This document shows, one piece after another, positions 1 to 10,926 of a stretch of DNA of 19,492 bases (the first letter of the stretch is position 1; each line of letters opens with the position of its first letter). The DNA comes from Acanthamoeba sp. SK_2022b (lineage: Eukaryota; Discosea; Longamoebia; Acanthamoebidae), in contig JANDJZ010000662.1 of NCBI GenBank assembly GCA_027943245.1, positions 1-19,492 on the forward strand, given 5' to 3'. A program made the position numbers and the translations under genes. The notes beneath the pieces are model-generated. The model saw only the letters and a program-made list of their open reading frames with translations, was not told the DNA's origin and searched no databases.

Positions 1-502
1 ATCTCTGTAAAGCGTCGCCTGGTCCACTGCAATTGTGCGCGCTCACTTAGTAGGCTTGCTTGATCAATGCCGCGTTTGACACCTTTCCTAACCTCCTGGC
101 GTCACCGGCATCAAAGACCGCGTCCAGCTGCAGAGCGGAAGCTACGCGGCAGTTGCAGCTGAATAGATGACTAGGCACCTAGCAAGAGCGCAGCAGGCGG
201 GAATACGAGTCTGGTTGGACCTGCACCTCGAGCACTGCCCTTCCACGGTGTCCCGAGTGACAGCGACCACGCTCATCTGAGCATAATCCAACCCGGCGGT
301 CAAACAACCGCGATCGTGCTGACACGCCGCAAATTGAATGACAATGGCTGACGCGAGCTTCCCTTCACTTTGCGTTGTTCGTCTTAGTTCCTCGTTCTTC
401 TACAACTTTGCTCACATACCAAACTCACCCACAAGCGCACGGTTGGTGGTCCCGCTTGTCGAGCAGCACAGCAACTGTACCATTACATACCTCACCTTCG
501 CA
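1..502. other. Upstream non-coding region of the receptor kinase gene
   Basis: No exon of a preceding gene could be recognised here, although the 3' end or an untranslated exon of a neighbour cannot be excluded. I see no convincing TATA box. There is an ATG at 338 in frame with the receptor start at 503, with no stop between them. Starting at 338 would add 55 residues that lack a signal-peptide shape, so I treat 338-502 as 5' untranslated sequence. The promoter of the receptor gene must lie in this stretch, but I cannot place it. Confidence 0.5.
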
Positions 503-2138
503 ATGGCCAAGCACGCCACCGTGATATGCCTTCTGCTCTTGATCCTCTCGGTGTGTGCGCCTAGCCACGCACAGCAAGGTTCAGACCAACCCTTCCTGCC
601 TCCTTTGATGTTCTCTCTGGCATACATGATCTTGATCGGAACTGAAAAGAGCTCTCTTCTCCTCCCTTTCCCCAGTGGTCGGTGCAACGACCGTGGTAGC
701 CGGAGGCGGCGGTGTCTTTCCCGAAAGCCTCATGATCTACTTGACCAGCTACTATCGGGTTCGACGCCTGCCCTCATAGCCCCTTGTGCTTCGTTCTTTA
801 TCACTCCAGATCTCCAGCCAACCAAGTGCGCAACAACAACATCAACGACAGTTTGTCAGCGGGGAGTTCACCATCAGCTACCAAAACATGGGCGGCCAGG
901 AAGCCCTCAGTGCCTTCACCTCTTTGGGCACTCTGGTACGGCCGCCTTGCTGTGTGCCATTGTTTCAATCGAAGCCCTTACGGGCAAGTCGTGCAACAAA
1001 AAGAAATGCAAGGTAAAGAAAGGAAAAGAACAACTGACCACAACGCTGGCACAGGACTACGCCGTCGTTGATGCATCTTCGTCGGGAGAAGCCCTCCTGG
1101 CGCAGGACTTGACGCTGCTGCCCTTCTATGGCCAACCTATCGTCGCCGCCTACAACCTACCTTCCATCACCACCCTTGTACCCCCCCCCCCCTCCTGCAA
1201 ACCCGCTACACGAGCAGGCGAGCGGGTTGTGCTGACAGCTCGCCCTGCTGGCAGGTGTTGGACGGAGCTACGTTGGGTGCAATCTGGGCGGGCAGCGTGG
1301 TGTGGTGGAACGACACGGCGATCGCGACCCTCAACCCGGGCCTCACGCTGCCCCAGGAACGCATCCTGCTGACCTACGCCAACGACACGTCGGCGGGCAT
1401 CACCCAGACGTTCACGCGTGCGCTCTCGCTCTTCAGCCCCGAGTTCGGTGCCGCCTGGAACGCGACTGGCGATTGGGCTGGGCTCGCGGCCATCGCCGGC
1501 CATGCCACCAGCTCGGGCCAGCCCGGCAAGGCCCAGACCGACTACGTCAAGGTTCACTTTCTCTCTCTCTCTCTCTCTCTATCCTCCACTCAAAGGCCTG
1601 CAGAGGGCGCTCACCAAATGCACACGCCCATGTTCGGACAGAACACGCTCTATAGCATGACCTACTCGACCAAGCTCATGGCGGCCAGCAGCAACGTGTC
1701 GTATGCGAAGATGAAGAACAAGGCTGGCACGTCTACTCGATCTACTCCCCCCATGCGGTGTGCGCTGTTTGTCTGTCCTGACATTGGAGCAATGGCGACA
1801 GGAGCGACTGTGGACGCTACGATCGCTGCCGTGCAGTCGGCGATGGGCGAGGTCAGCGGCCAGCTCACCTCCGACTACCTGGGCGTCGACGTGCTCGACG
1901 GCCATCTCGCGTCGTCGTGGCCCATGTGCATGATCAGCTACGTCGTGACCCGTTCCAACTTCAACACGTCGGACTGCACGTACATCGAGGGTTTTCTCGA
2001 GTTCTTTGCCTGGTCGCAGCTCAACCAGTATGCCATCGACAACACGCAGACGCTGGGCTACACGCCTCTGTCCTTTGGCTACAAAAAGTACGGCGCGCGA
2101 CCGCTCCACTAATGGCGTTGGCTTTGCCTAACACCGAA

Positions 2139-2208
<70 letters not shown>

Positions 2209-5200
2209 CAGTAAGCTCATAGACAACCTGGGCAAGATCGTGTGCAACGGCGAGCGAGCGTTCAAGCTGTCGTGGCTCATCGGCGAAGGCCTCAATTTCA
2301 ATCTGTACACCAAGTGGATGGACAATTACGACAACACCCAGATACGGCTGCGCTACTTCCAAGGCGCCACCTCCCTGGCCATCAGCGACATGGCCGCCTG
2401 TACGCCAGCTCTCCGCTGCCCTGCGCTGAGCCCCCTCTCCCCTGCCGCTCTCGCTGACCGCGCCGCTCCCGCTCAAACAGATAATGTCGACTTTGGAGGC
2501 ATCAGCACGCCGCTCTCCGAGGCTCAGCAGGCAGCCCAGCCGGACGTCGTCTCCGTGCCCATCATCGCCTACTCGGCTGGCCCTTCCTACAATGTACGAG
2601 CCCCTGCGCTACACCGCCCTTCCGCAACAGACTGGCTCACTCGTGGGGCTGATCGGCGCAGGTGCCGGAGTTGGTGGGCAAGGGCCAACTGCTCTTCAAC
2701 CTGACGACGGTGGCCGACATCATGCTGGGCACGGTCGACAACTGGAACCACTCGGCCATCCGCGAGCTCAACCCCACGCTGGCCCAGTACCTGCCCAACG
2801 CGCCGATCATCGTAGTCACGCCCACGGGCGCGCCGACCGTGATGCTCCTGCTCACGGAAGCGCTGAGCGGGGCCAGCCAGTCGTTCAGGGACATCGTGCG
2901 TGCAGCCCTTAGCTCCGACCATGCGCGCACCGTCGCTGACTCCCTTTAACTCCGGTTGAACAGGTTGGCGTCGGCACGAACGTGCATCTCCCGGTGGACG
3001 ACCTCGGTCGCAACATCAACACCTCGGACCCCTCGTCGGCCATCTTCAACCAGACCTACTCCCTGGGCATTTGGCTGCACGAGCAGATGCGGCTCCTGCG
3101 GACCATGGGCTTCGCCGACCTCATCAACCCGGCCGGGAACCGCGTCTCGTCCACCTACGACTCGCTCGTATCCGCCATCGACGACTTCAGCGACCAGCCC
3201 AACGTGACCAACTTCATTCTCGGTATACCACTCTCTCATGATGTGCGTTTGCATGTGCGGGTTGGCAAGCCTTTGGCTGACTGCGCGCGCGTCGCGATTC
3301 GTTCAGGGCCGGGCGCAAACAGTTGGCCGATCGCAACCTACCACCAATTCATGGTGCGCCGCTCGACTATGGTGGACTGCGCCAAGGCCCAGGCGCTTCT
3401 CGATTGGCTGTTCTGGACCCAGGACAGCGCCGAGGCCAAGGACCTGGCCATCAAGTGCGTTGTCCCGCCCCGTCGCTCCCGGCCAGCGCGCACTCTCACA
3501 CGCGCGCGCGCGTGCTTGCAGGAATTTCGATGGCGTGGCGGGGCACTCGAAGCCGGTGAGAAGGCGCCTGCTGGACTTCATCGCCGACGCGACGTGCAAC
3601 GGCGTGGCCGCGAGTTCGCTCCACGGCTGCATCGCCGACAGCGCCCTGTGCTCGGACCGCGGGACGTGCGTCTCCGGCGCGTGCCAGTGCAACGCGGGGT
3701 TCGAGGGCAACCACTGCCAGTACGTCACCGTGGACTCGACCAGCGGCGTGCCGCTGGACATCATCCTGGGCACCATCATACCCGTGGCCTTTGTCGCGCT
3801 CCTGTTGCTGGCGTGCTTCGTGGTGAGCCTGGTCGTGTGGGCGCGCTCGGCTCGCCGCAAGGACGACGACTGGGAGGTCGACATGGGCGAGCTCGAGTTT
3901 GGCGAGCAGCTGGGCGCCGGCGGCTTCGGCGTCGTCAACAAGGCCGTGTGGAAGGGCACCGAGGTGGCCGTCAAGATGATGACCGCCGACGCCAACACGC
4001 GCGAGCTCGAACGCAACTTCAAGGAGGAGGTGCCCACGCCCCCCCCCCCTCCCCCAATCTCCAAACCGCTGCGCCTCGCCCGGTTCGCGTGCTCACCACC
4101 AGCCCCCGCGCGCAGGTGCGTGTGATGACGGCGCTGCGGCATCCCAACGTGGTGCTGTTCATGGCTGCCTGCACCAAGCCGCCCAAGATGTGCATCGTGA
4201 TGGAGTACATGGCGCTCGGCTCCCTCTTCGACGTGCGTGCCCCCCCCCCCCCGCCTCCGCCTCCGCCTCCCTCCTCTCTTCAAGCACTGATAGCACGTGA
4301 CCGCGCGTGTGTGCTAACCAACCACGGCTCGCTCCAGTTGCTTCACAACGAGCTCATTCCAGACATTCCGTTCGTTCTGCGCAACAAGATGGCCTATCAG
4401 GCGGCCAAGGGCATGCACTTCCTCCACTCGTCGGGCATCGTCCATCGCGACCTCAAGTCGCTCAACCTGCTTCTCGACAACAAGTGGAACGTCAAGGTCG
4501 AGCTCTTTCACCTCCCTCCCCAAACGTGCGATGCCACTCGCTGACACATTTTGGCCGGGTGGGCGTCACGCGTGGGGCAGGTGAGCGATTTCGGCTTGAC
4601 CAAGTTCAAGGAGGAGATGAAGCGCGGCGGAAGCGGCGACAAGGAGATGCAGGGCAGCGTCCACTGGATGGCCCCCGAGATCCTGAACGAGGAGGACGTG
4701 GTACGCTCGCCGTGCCGTGTGACACGCGTGTCTGGATCGACGGCTGGCTGGCTGACTGCGCGCGCGTGCGTGTGTGCTTTGCCCAGGACTACATGCTGGC
4801 CGACGTGTACTCGTTCGGCATCATTCTCTGGGAGCTGGCCACCCGCCAGCAGCCCTACTTTGGTTTGAGGTACCTGCGCGCAATGCGCGTGGCGGTTGTG
4901 GTTGCCGTTGCCGTAGCTGACGGCAACGCAAACGATGCTTGCAGCCCGGCGGCGGTGGCGGTGGCGGTGATCCGAGACGGCGCGCGCCCTCGCCTGCCAG
5001 AGGCCTCCGACGACGTCGTAGCGGTCATCCCCGCCGAGTTCATGGAGCTCATGCAGAACTGCTGGCACCAGGACCCCACCATCAGGCCCTCCTTCCTCGT
5101 ACGTGGCCTCGCACGCCCCACCCACGGCTCGCCTCTCTTCGAGAACCGCAGGCGCAGGTTTCGCTCACTCGCTCCGCTTGGCGGTCTCCTCCCCCCCGCA

Positions 5201-5959
5201 GGAGTCGATGACCAGGCTGAGCGCCCTGGGCGGGGACACGGGCCTGTCGTCGATGGGCAAGACCACCACCACGTCGTCCTCGTCCGGCATGGGCGACCTC
5301 ACCAACACCAAGTTCGACTCGTGGACGCTGCCGTCGGCCACCAACTCCGCCTCTGGCGGCTCGTCCAGCTCCTCGGGCAAGGGCGGGTCGGCGGCTGCCG
5401 CGGCGGCGGCGGCGGGCGCCGGGGTGAGGGCGCCCGAGGGCGAGGTGACGATCGTGTTCACGGACATCACGCGCGCGGCATCGCTCTGGGAGTTCTGCCC
5501 CGAGGCCATGCGCGACGCGACGCTGATCCACAACCAGGCCCTGCGCTCGCGGCTCAAGAAGCACCGCGGCTACGAGGTCCTCCTCGCCCGTGACCGCAAC
5601 AGCGGCGAGGGCTCGTTCTGCATGGCCTTCCAGCACACGAGCGACGCCGTGCAGTGGTGCATGGAGGCGCAGCAGGCGCTGGTGGACCTCAGCTGGCCCG
5701 ACGCCCTGCTCGAGCACCCGGGCGCGGCCGAGGAGTGGAACGACAACGACGACTCGGTGCTCTACCGCGGCCTGCGCGTGCGGATGGGCGTCCACGTGGG
5801 CGAGGCCCGCACACGGCGCGACCCGATGACCCGGCGCGTCGAGTACAGCGGGCCCGTGGTCAACATCGCCGCGCGCATCACCGCCATGACGCACGGCGGC
5901 CAGGTCTGCGACTGCCCTTGCCACGCCATGTGCCCCCACATGATCGCTTGCTCACGCTC

Positions 5960-6028
<69 letters not shown>

Positions 6029-7049
6029 GACAGATTCTGCTGTCACACGTCGCGCACGCCAAGATGAAGGACTCTGAGCTCATGCAGCAGCCCAATCGCA
6101 TAGTGTGCCTCGGCAAGTTCGACATGCCGGAAGCGCCCAACGGGGCCAGGCTGTACGAGCTCAAGCCGGTCGGGCTCGAGGGCCGCTTCTTTGGCGGCGT
6201 CACGCACGACGCCGAGCTGAGCCCCTCGTCGGGCACGTCCAAGAACAGCGGCGGCGGCGGCGTGGGCGGCGACGACTACGACAACGACAACGCGGAGCAG
6301 TCGGTGCGGAGCCACAACACCAACGCCAGCGACGAGGGCAACCGCGACGAGCTGCAGACGGCGGTGGGCGAGGGCATGCTGTTCAAGGAGGACAACTACC
6401 TCACCTCCGCCAACCTGTGTCGGTGGGTCATCGACTACAAGGAGATCGCGCTCGGCAAGCAGGTCTCTGCCCCACCCATTTCTGCGCGATTCGTGCTTGT
6501 TGAGCTCAACACGCGCACTCACGCACGCGCACGCTCGCAGGTGGGCATGGGGTCGTATGGCGTGGTGTACCGAGGCAAGTGGAAGGGCGTGGACGTGGCC
6601 GTGAAGCGGTTCATCAAACAGAAGCTGGATGAGCGCCGCATGCTCGAATTCCGGGCCGAGATGGCCTTCCTCGCCGAACTGCACCACCCCAACATCGTCC
6701 TCTTCATTGGTACAGCTTGCTATGCGTGGATTGTGTGTGTCGTGTGTCGTGTGTCGTGTGTCGTGTGTCGTGTGTCGTGTGTCGTGTGTCGTGTGTGTGT
6801 GTGTGTGGTTGTGTCGTGTGTTGCGTGCGCGCTGACGCTCGATGTGCAAACAACAGGCGCGACCGTGAAGCGTCCCAATCTGTGCATCGTGACCGAGTTC
6901 GTGAAGCAGGGCAGCCTGCGCGACCTCGTGCTCGATAGCAGCGTGAAGCTATCATGGCGCAACAAGGCCAAGATGCTGCGCAGCGCCGCGCTGGGCATCA
7001 ACTACCTCCACTCCCTCCAGCCCACCATCATCCACCGCGACCTCAAGGT

Positions 7050-7131
<82 letters not shown>

Positions 7132-7681
7132 TGCTGACGAGCCACCGTGGCACCATCCACTCTGCAGCCCTCGAACCTCCTCGTCGACGAGAACCTGAAC
7201 GTGAAGGTGGCCGACTTTGGCTTTGCCCGCATCAAGGAGGAGAACGCCACCATGACCCGCTGCGGCACGCCCTGCTGGACCGGTACCGCAGCTTTCCCTC
7301 CCTCCTCCGTGACACGTCAGCTGACGTCGGCTGGCTGGCTGTCTGTGTGCAGCGCCCGAGGTGATCCGCGGCGAGAAGTACTCGGAGAAGGCGGACGTGT
7401 TCTCGTTCGGCGTGGTGATGTGGGAGGTGTTGACGCGCAAGCAGCCCTACGCCGGGCGCAACTTCATGGGCGTGTCGCTGGACGTGCTCGAGGGCCGCAG
7501 GCCGGCCGTGCCCGCCGACTGCGCGCCGGCCTTCAAGAAGCTCATGAAGCGATGCTGGCACGCCAACCCCGACAAGCGGCCGGCCATGGAGGAGGTCATC
7601 GCCCAGCTCGACCTCATGGTCGGCGGCGGCGACGACCACGACGCAGGCTTCAACGCCGCAACCGGCGTGGGCTCCGTGTAA
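503..7681 (+). CDS. Receptor-like TKL kinase / class III cyclase / TKL kinase with tandem PstS-like ectodomains (24 exons)
   Basis: Exons: 503-578, 676-758, 810-935, 1055-1177, 1255-1551, 1642-1726, 1802-2087, 2212-2399, 2481-2593, 2662-2895, 2964-3222, 3307-3454, 3522-4029, 4116-4232, 4338-4496, 4581-4700, 4787-4869, 4945-5098, 5202-5903, 6034-6462, 6541-6709, 6857-7047, 7168-7282, 7353-7681; 5094 nt, 1697 aa. Residues 1-25 are a signal peptide (LLLLILSVC core, then SHAQ). About 27-375 and 383-690 are two PstS-like binding folds (GGGGVFPESLM; WNDTAIATLNP and WNHSAIRELNP). An EGF-like six-cysteine module lies near 709-738 and one membrane span at 752-780. Kinase 1 (797-1055) has GAGGFG, VAVK (K824), HRDLKSLN (D919), DFG (D937) and WMAPE. 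The cyclase covers about 1137-1320. Kinase 2 (1420-1680) has GMGSYG, K1452, HRDLK (D1548), DFG (D1566) and WTAPE. Both kinases keep all catalytic residues. Ligand sensing outside with kinase and cyclic-nucleotide signalling inside is inferred. Uncertain boundaries: the exon-6 acceptor (1605 is an alternative to 1641) and the GC donor at 1727. Confidence 0.88.
1561..1580 (+). repeat. (CT)10 microsatellite in an intron
   Basis: Perfect CT dinucleotide run inside the receptor-gene intron between the YVK and NTLYSM exons. It may double as the polypyrimidine tract. Confidence 0.95.
2144..2206 (+). repeat. (CA)n microsatellite, about 63 nt, in an intron
   Basis: Perfect CA run filling the 3' half of the 124-nt intron 2088-2211. 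A CTAAC branch-like motif lies before it (near 2127) and the acceptor CGACAG directly after, so here the repeat spaces branch site and acceptor. Confidence 0.97.
5202..6180 (+). other. Class III adenylate/guanylate cyclase domain with altered metal site
   Basis: This domain sits between the two kinases, in exon 19 and the start of exon 20. It opens with VTIVFTDI, giving the first metal-binding aspartate (D1141). The C-terminal half is well kept: RGLRVRMGVHVGEA, then a GPVVNIAAR transition-state motif. Where family members usually read G-D-[AS]-[FY] for the second metal aspartate, this protein reads GEGSFCMAF, with Ser1191 at the aspartate position, preceded by an extra segment LLARDRNS. The residue before the SGPVVN motif, which in animal cyclases helps choose ATP or GTP, is Glu (RVEY). 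Purine specificity cannot be assigned, and reduced activity or a regulatory role is possible. Confidence 0.8.
5961..6027 (+). repeat. (TG)n microsatellite, about 67 nt, in an intron
   Basis: Perfect TG run in intron 5904-6033, which interrupts the cyclase domain. It ends six bases before the acceptor, which again reads CGACAG as in the (CA)n intron at 2211. Confidence 0.97.
6741..6796 (+). repeat. Eight perfect copies of CGTGTGT in an intron
   Basis: Tandem heptamer array, 56 nt, in intron 6710-6856 of the second kinase domain, passing into plain GT. It looks like a GT tract with a periodic C, amplified as a seven-base unit. Confidence 0.95.
7055..7130 (+). repeat. Compound (CA)n(TCA)10 microsatellite in an intron
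   Basis: About 46 nt of CA followed by ten perfect TCA units (7101-7130) in intron 7048-7167, which falls directly after the HRDLK codons of kinase 2. A GCTGAC branch-like motif follows at once (7133-7138). Confidence 0.95.
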
Positions 7682-8002
7682 TTGGAGACGTGTAGTGCCT
7701 GCTACACGCGTTGGGCGGGCGGACAAATTCAATGTTGTAAATGTATACAGTGTCACAAAGAAGGTTTATGTACTTGATGAAGCGCAAGGTTTGAGACTGA
7801 TATAGCACAAAGAGGACCGGATGGATGAAGGTCTCTTTTTTAATGAATTTCATTCATGTTTTCATTTTTTCTCTCCATATCCTGGTTGACACACATTGAA
7901 GCATTTGGCTGGACCAAGTGATCACGTTCGCATCGATAACTGCACCGCAGCGGTGTTCTCGATAGGCTGTCCCGTTAGATCGTGGATTGTCAAGCTCATT
8001 TG
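7682..8002. other. Intergenic gap between receptor gene and BRCT gene
   Basis: These 321 nt hold the 3' end of the receptor transcript and the promoter of the BRCT gene. The stretch is clearly more AT-rich than the flanking exons. No AATAAA hexamer is visible on the + strand. A short inverted repeat with 6-bp arms ATGAAT/ATTCAT and a 3-nt loop lies at 7843-7857, beside a T-run (7835-7841); this could help 3'-end formation but is weak evidence. I see no TATAAA close to the BRCT start. Confidence 0.6.
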
Positions 8003-8607
8003 ATGGAATCATCGGGAGCGACGCGAGAATTGGCGCCAGCAGCCAAAGGAGAAGCTGCCGGAAGTGCATCATCTTCATCCTCTCCGGCGCCACCAGCAGT
8101 GGCGACAGCGACCAAGCGGTCTTCAACGGCTGCACCTTCGCCCGTGTCCACCACATCCGTCAAGGATGCTCCAACCACAAAGGGGTCGCCCCCTGCGAAA
8201 TCGCCGGCATCCGTTGTCAGCAGGAGGGCGGTACCCTCCAGCATGATACTCAAGGGCTGTGACATCTTCATCAATCCCGCTCTCGACCTGGCCAAGATGG
8301 AACAGGTGTGCAGCCTTACCCTCTTCCTTTGTGTGAAGCTCTTTATAGCTCTTCTCTCTGTGTTTCTCATCGACCTCACGTCGCGCTACTCGTTGCCCTT
8401 GCTCCTCTCCTCCTTCAGTTTCGCAAGATGGTGCGCGAGCACGGCGGCAACGTGCAGTACTACTTCGAGGTCAGCAAGACCACCCACGTCATCACCGCCG
8501 ATCTGGCCCACTTTGCCGACCTCCAACCGGCTCGCGAGGCCGGCATCCAACTGGTCACGGTCCGCCTCTCCACTCCTCTCCTCCCCACCGCTCTACACCT
8601 CTCCCCA

Positions 8608-8663
<56 letters not shown>

Positions 8664-10649
8664 CTTACAACGAACTCGCGCGCAGCCCCTCTGGCTGACG
8701 AACTCGGTCCGCTTTGGCGAGCGGGAGGACGAGCAGTTCTACTCGCCCGATCCGAAGAAGTTCTTCTCCGGCCTGTGCATTTGCTCTTCCCAGGTGCCGT
8801 TGACGTTACCTCTCTCTCTCTCTCTCTCTCTCTCTTTGTGTGTGTTCCCCCAGCTTTTGTCATCAGGCCACACATCCACGCGGTGACTTATACGCTTGCT
8901 CTCCTGTAGATACCTATGAAGGACCGCGACGCGATGTTCGCCGGCGTGGTGGCCTACGGTGGTCGCGTCTCGGCACGCCTCAACCACAAGTGCACGCACC
9001 TCATCATCAGCACGCCGGCTTCGGGCGTACGTTCCACGGCCCTCTCCCCCCCCCATTCGCCATACGAGGGTTGCTCTGTCGGTAGGGGGGGAGGGGGTGG
9101 CACTCCAAATCACGAAAAGCTGACGTCGGTGCGCGTCACAGGCCAAGTACGAGTGGGCGCGCAGGCATGGAGGCATCAAGATAGTGACCATCAAGTGGTA
9201 CAACAGCTCACTCCTGTACGTCACTACCCTTCGCTCCCCCCCCTCTGATCGTCCTAGCGAGCCTCGGCTCGATCTCACGCGCGCGCACGACGCACGACAC
9301 GCACAGATTTCGAAGGCGGGAGAACGAGGCGGAGCACGCCGTGACGGATGAGGCTGCGGGTAAGAAGGCGCCCATCGGCGGCCCGCGCCGAGAGCAGGCC
9401 AAGAAGGAGGCCGAAGCCGATCAGCAGAAGGAGGAGCAGGCTGTGAAGAAGGGAGGCGATCGGATGGAGCAAGACGACGAGCGCGAGAAGGGTGAGAAGG
9501 AGAAGAGCGAGGGCAAGAAGGGAGGCGATGACGACGGCGACGGCGACGACATGGACCTGATGAGCCAGTTCGAGGTGAACCAGTCGTCCGAGTGGCCGAT
9601 GGAGGGAGGCGAGGGCGAGGGCAAGGGCAAGGACGGCCAAGGCTCGGCGGAGGAGTTCAACCTCATGCTGGGCCAACAGCGCAGCAAACGCGCTCGGGAG
9701 AACGACGACGGCGAAGGCGAAGAGAAGGAGGCCAAGGCGAGAAAGACGGCGGAGAAGGGGGACGGCGAAGACGCGGAGCGGGCGGCGAGCGAGGGCGAAG
9801 GGGAGGAGGACGAGCTGGCGGGCGAGGGGGAGGGGGAGGCCGAAGGCGAGGAATGGCGCGAGGAGGCCGAAGGCGAGGCCGCGACCGACGCCAAGCCCGT
9901 CAACAGGGCTGCCCAACTGGAAGACGAAATCAAGGCCTACATCCGAAAGAATGGTATCTATGCTCGTGTCCTAGGCTTGCGTGTCTGTGTATGCGTGTCT
10001 GCGTTTGTTGTTGGTGCGAGGTGGTGGCCATGGGCAGGCTCTTAACCCTCATAGTTGGAACCTATGACGCAGCGCATCGCGTGAGCGCGAGGGAGCTGCG
10101 CCTCAAGTTCAAGATGGGCCACCCGCGGGCCAAGCGCATACTCAACGAGGTGATCCAGGAGATGAAGCGGGAGATCAAGAAGCAGACCAAGAAGCGCCAG
10201 AGCGCGGATGGCGCCGACGACGACAAGTCGGATCCCAAGAAGAAGACGACCGCCGCCACCGCCACCACGCCGAGCAAGGACGGCAAAGCCGTGACGCCCG
10301 CCGCCGTGGCCGCGGTGAAGGAGGAGAGCGCGCCAAAGGTGCCCAAGAATCAGCTGATGAAGGGCATGTGCGTCCTCCTGATCGACCTCTCGGCGTCGCG
10401 CTACCGCGATGCCATGGAGGCCGTCCGGGAGATGGGCGGCACCACGCACCGCGGCATGGCCGACGCCTGCAAGATCGAGGGCGTGCAGTGGAAGAAGGCC
10501 GCCGAGACCAACATCACCCACGTGCTCTACCCGCACCCCACGCCCGCCATCGAGGCTCTGGTACTCACCCCCCCCCCCACTACCGCTTTGACGCGTCGGT
10601 GCAAGTAGGCCAACGCGTGGTGATAGGTTGACTGATCCACACGTCTCTC

Positions 10650-10689
<40 letters not shown>

Positions 10690-10869
10690 GAAAAAGAAGA
10701 TGGCGCTCCACGGGCTCGCCGATGCGCAGGACGTGTCGGTCGAGTGGGTGCAGTGGTGCGACGTACACGTCCGCCTGTTTCCGCCACGTATTTCGCCTCT
10801 GTTCCAACCGCTCCCGCCCGACCCCGTGCCTGGCATGGAAGAGCTGGTAACTCTCGCTAGCTACTGCTA

Positions 10870-10926
<57 letters not shown>

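Noticed and set aside
338..502. N-terminal extension from the in-frame ATG at 338
   Set aside because: The signal peptide begins cleanly at 503; an upstream extension would bury it. It stays possible without transcript data.
2021..2476. Open frames with long Cys-Val or Thr-His runs
   Set aside because: These are translations of CA/GT microsatellites that lie inside introns; similar ones near 5960, 7050, 10870, 14440 and 19090 were dropped for the same reason.
5575..5602. A 26-nt micro-intron in the cyclase domain (GT...CAG)
   Set aside because: It is shorter than any other intron here and its removal shifts the frame, losing the rest of the domain.
503..7681. Receptor gene as a pseudogene broken by frameshifts
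   Set aside because: All apparent breaks coincide with GT-AG (once GC-AG) introns and the joined exons restore domain consensus and length divisible by three.
9275..9933. Long minus-strand open frames opposite the BRCT linker
   Set aside because: They are complements of the Lys/Glu/Gly-rich linker and read as Leu- or Ser-rich low complexity.
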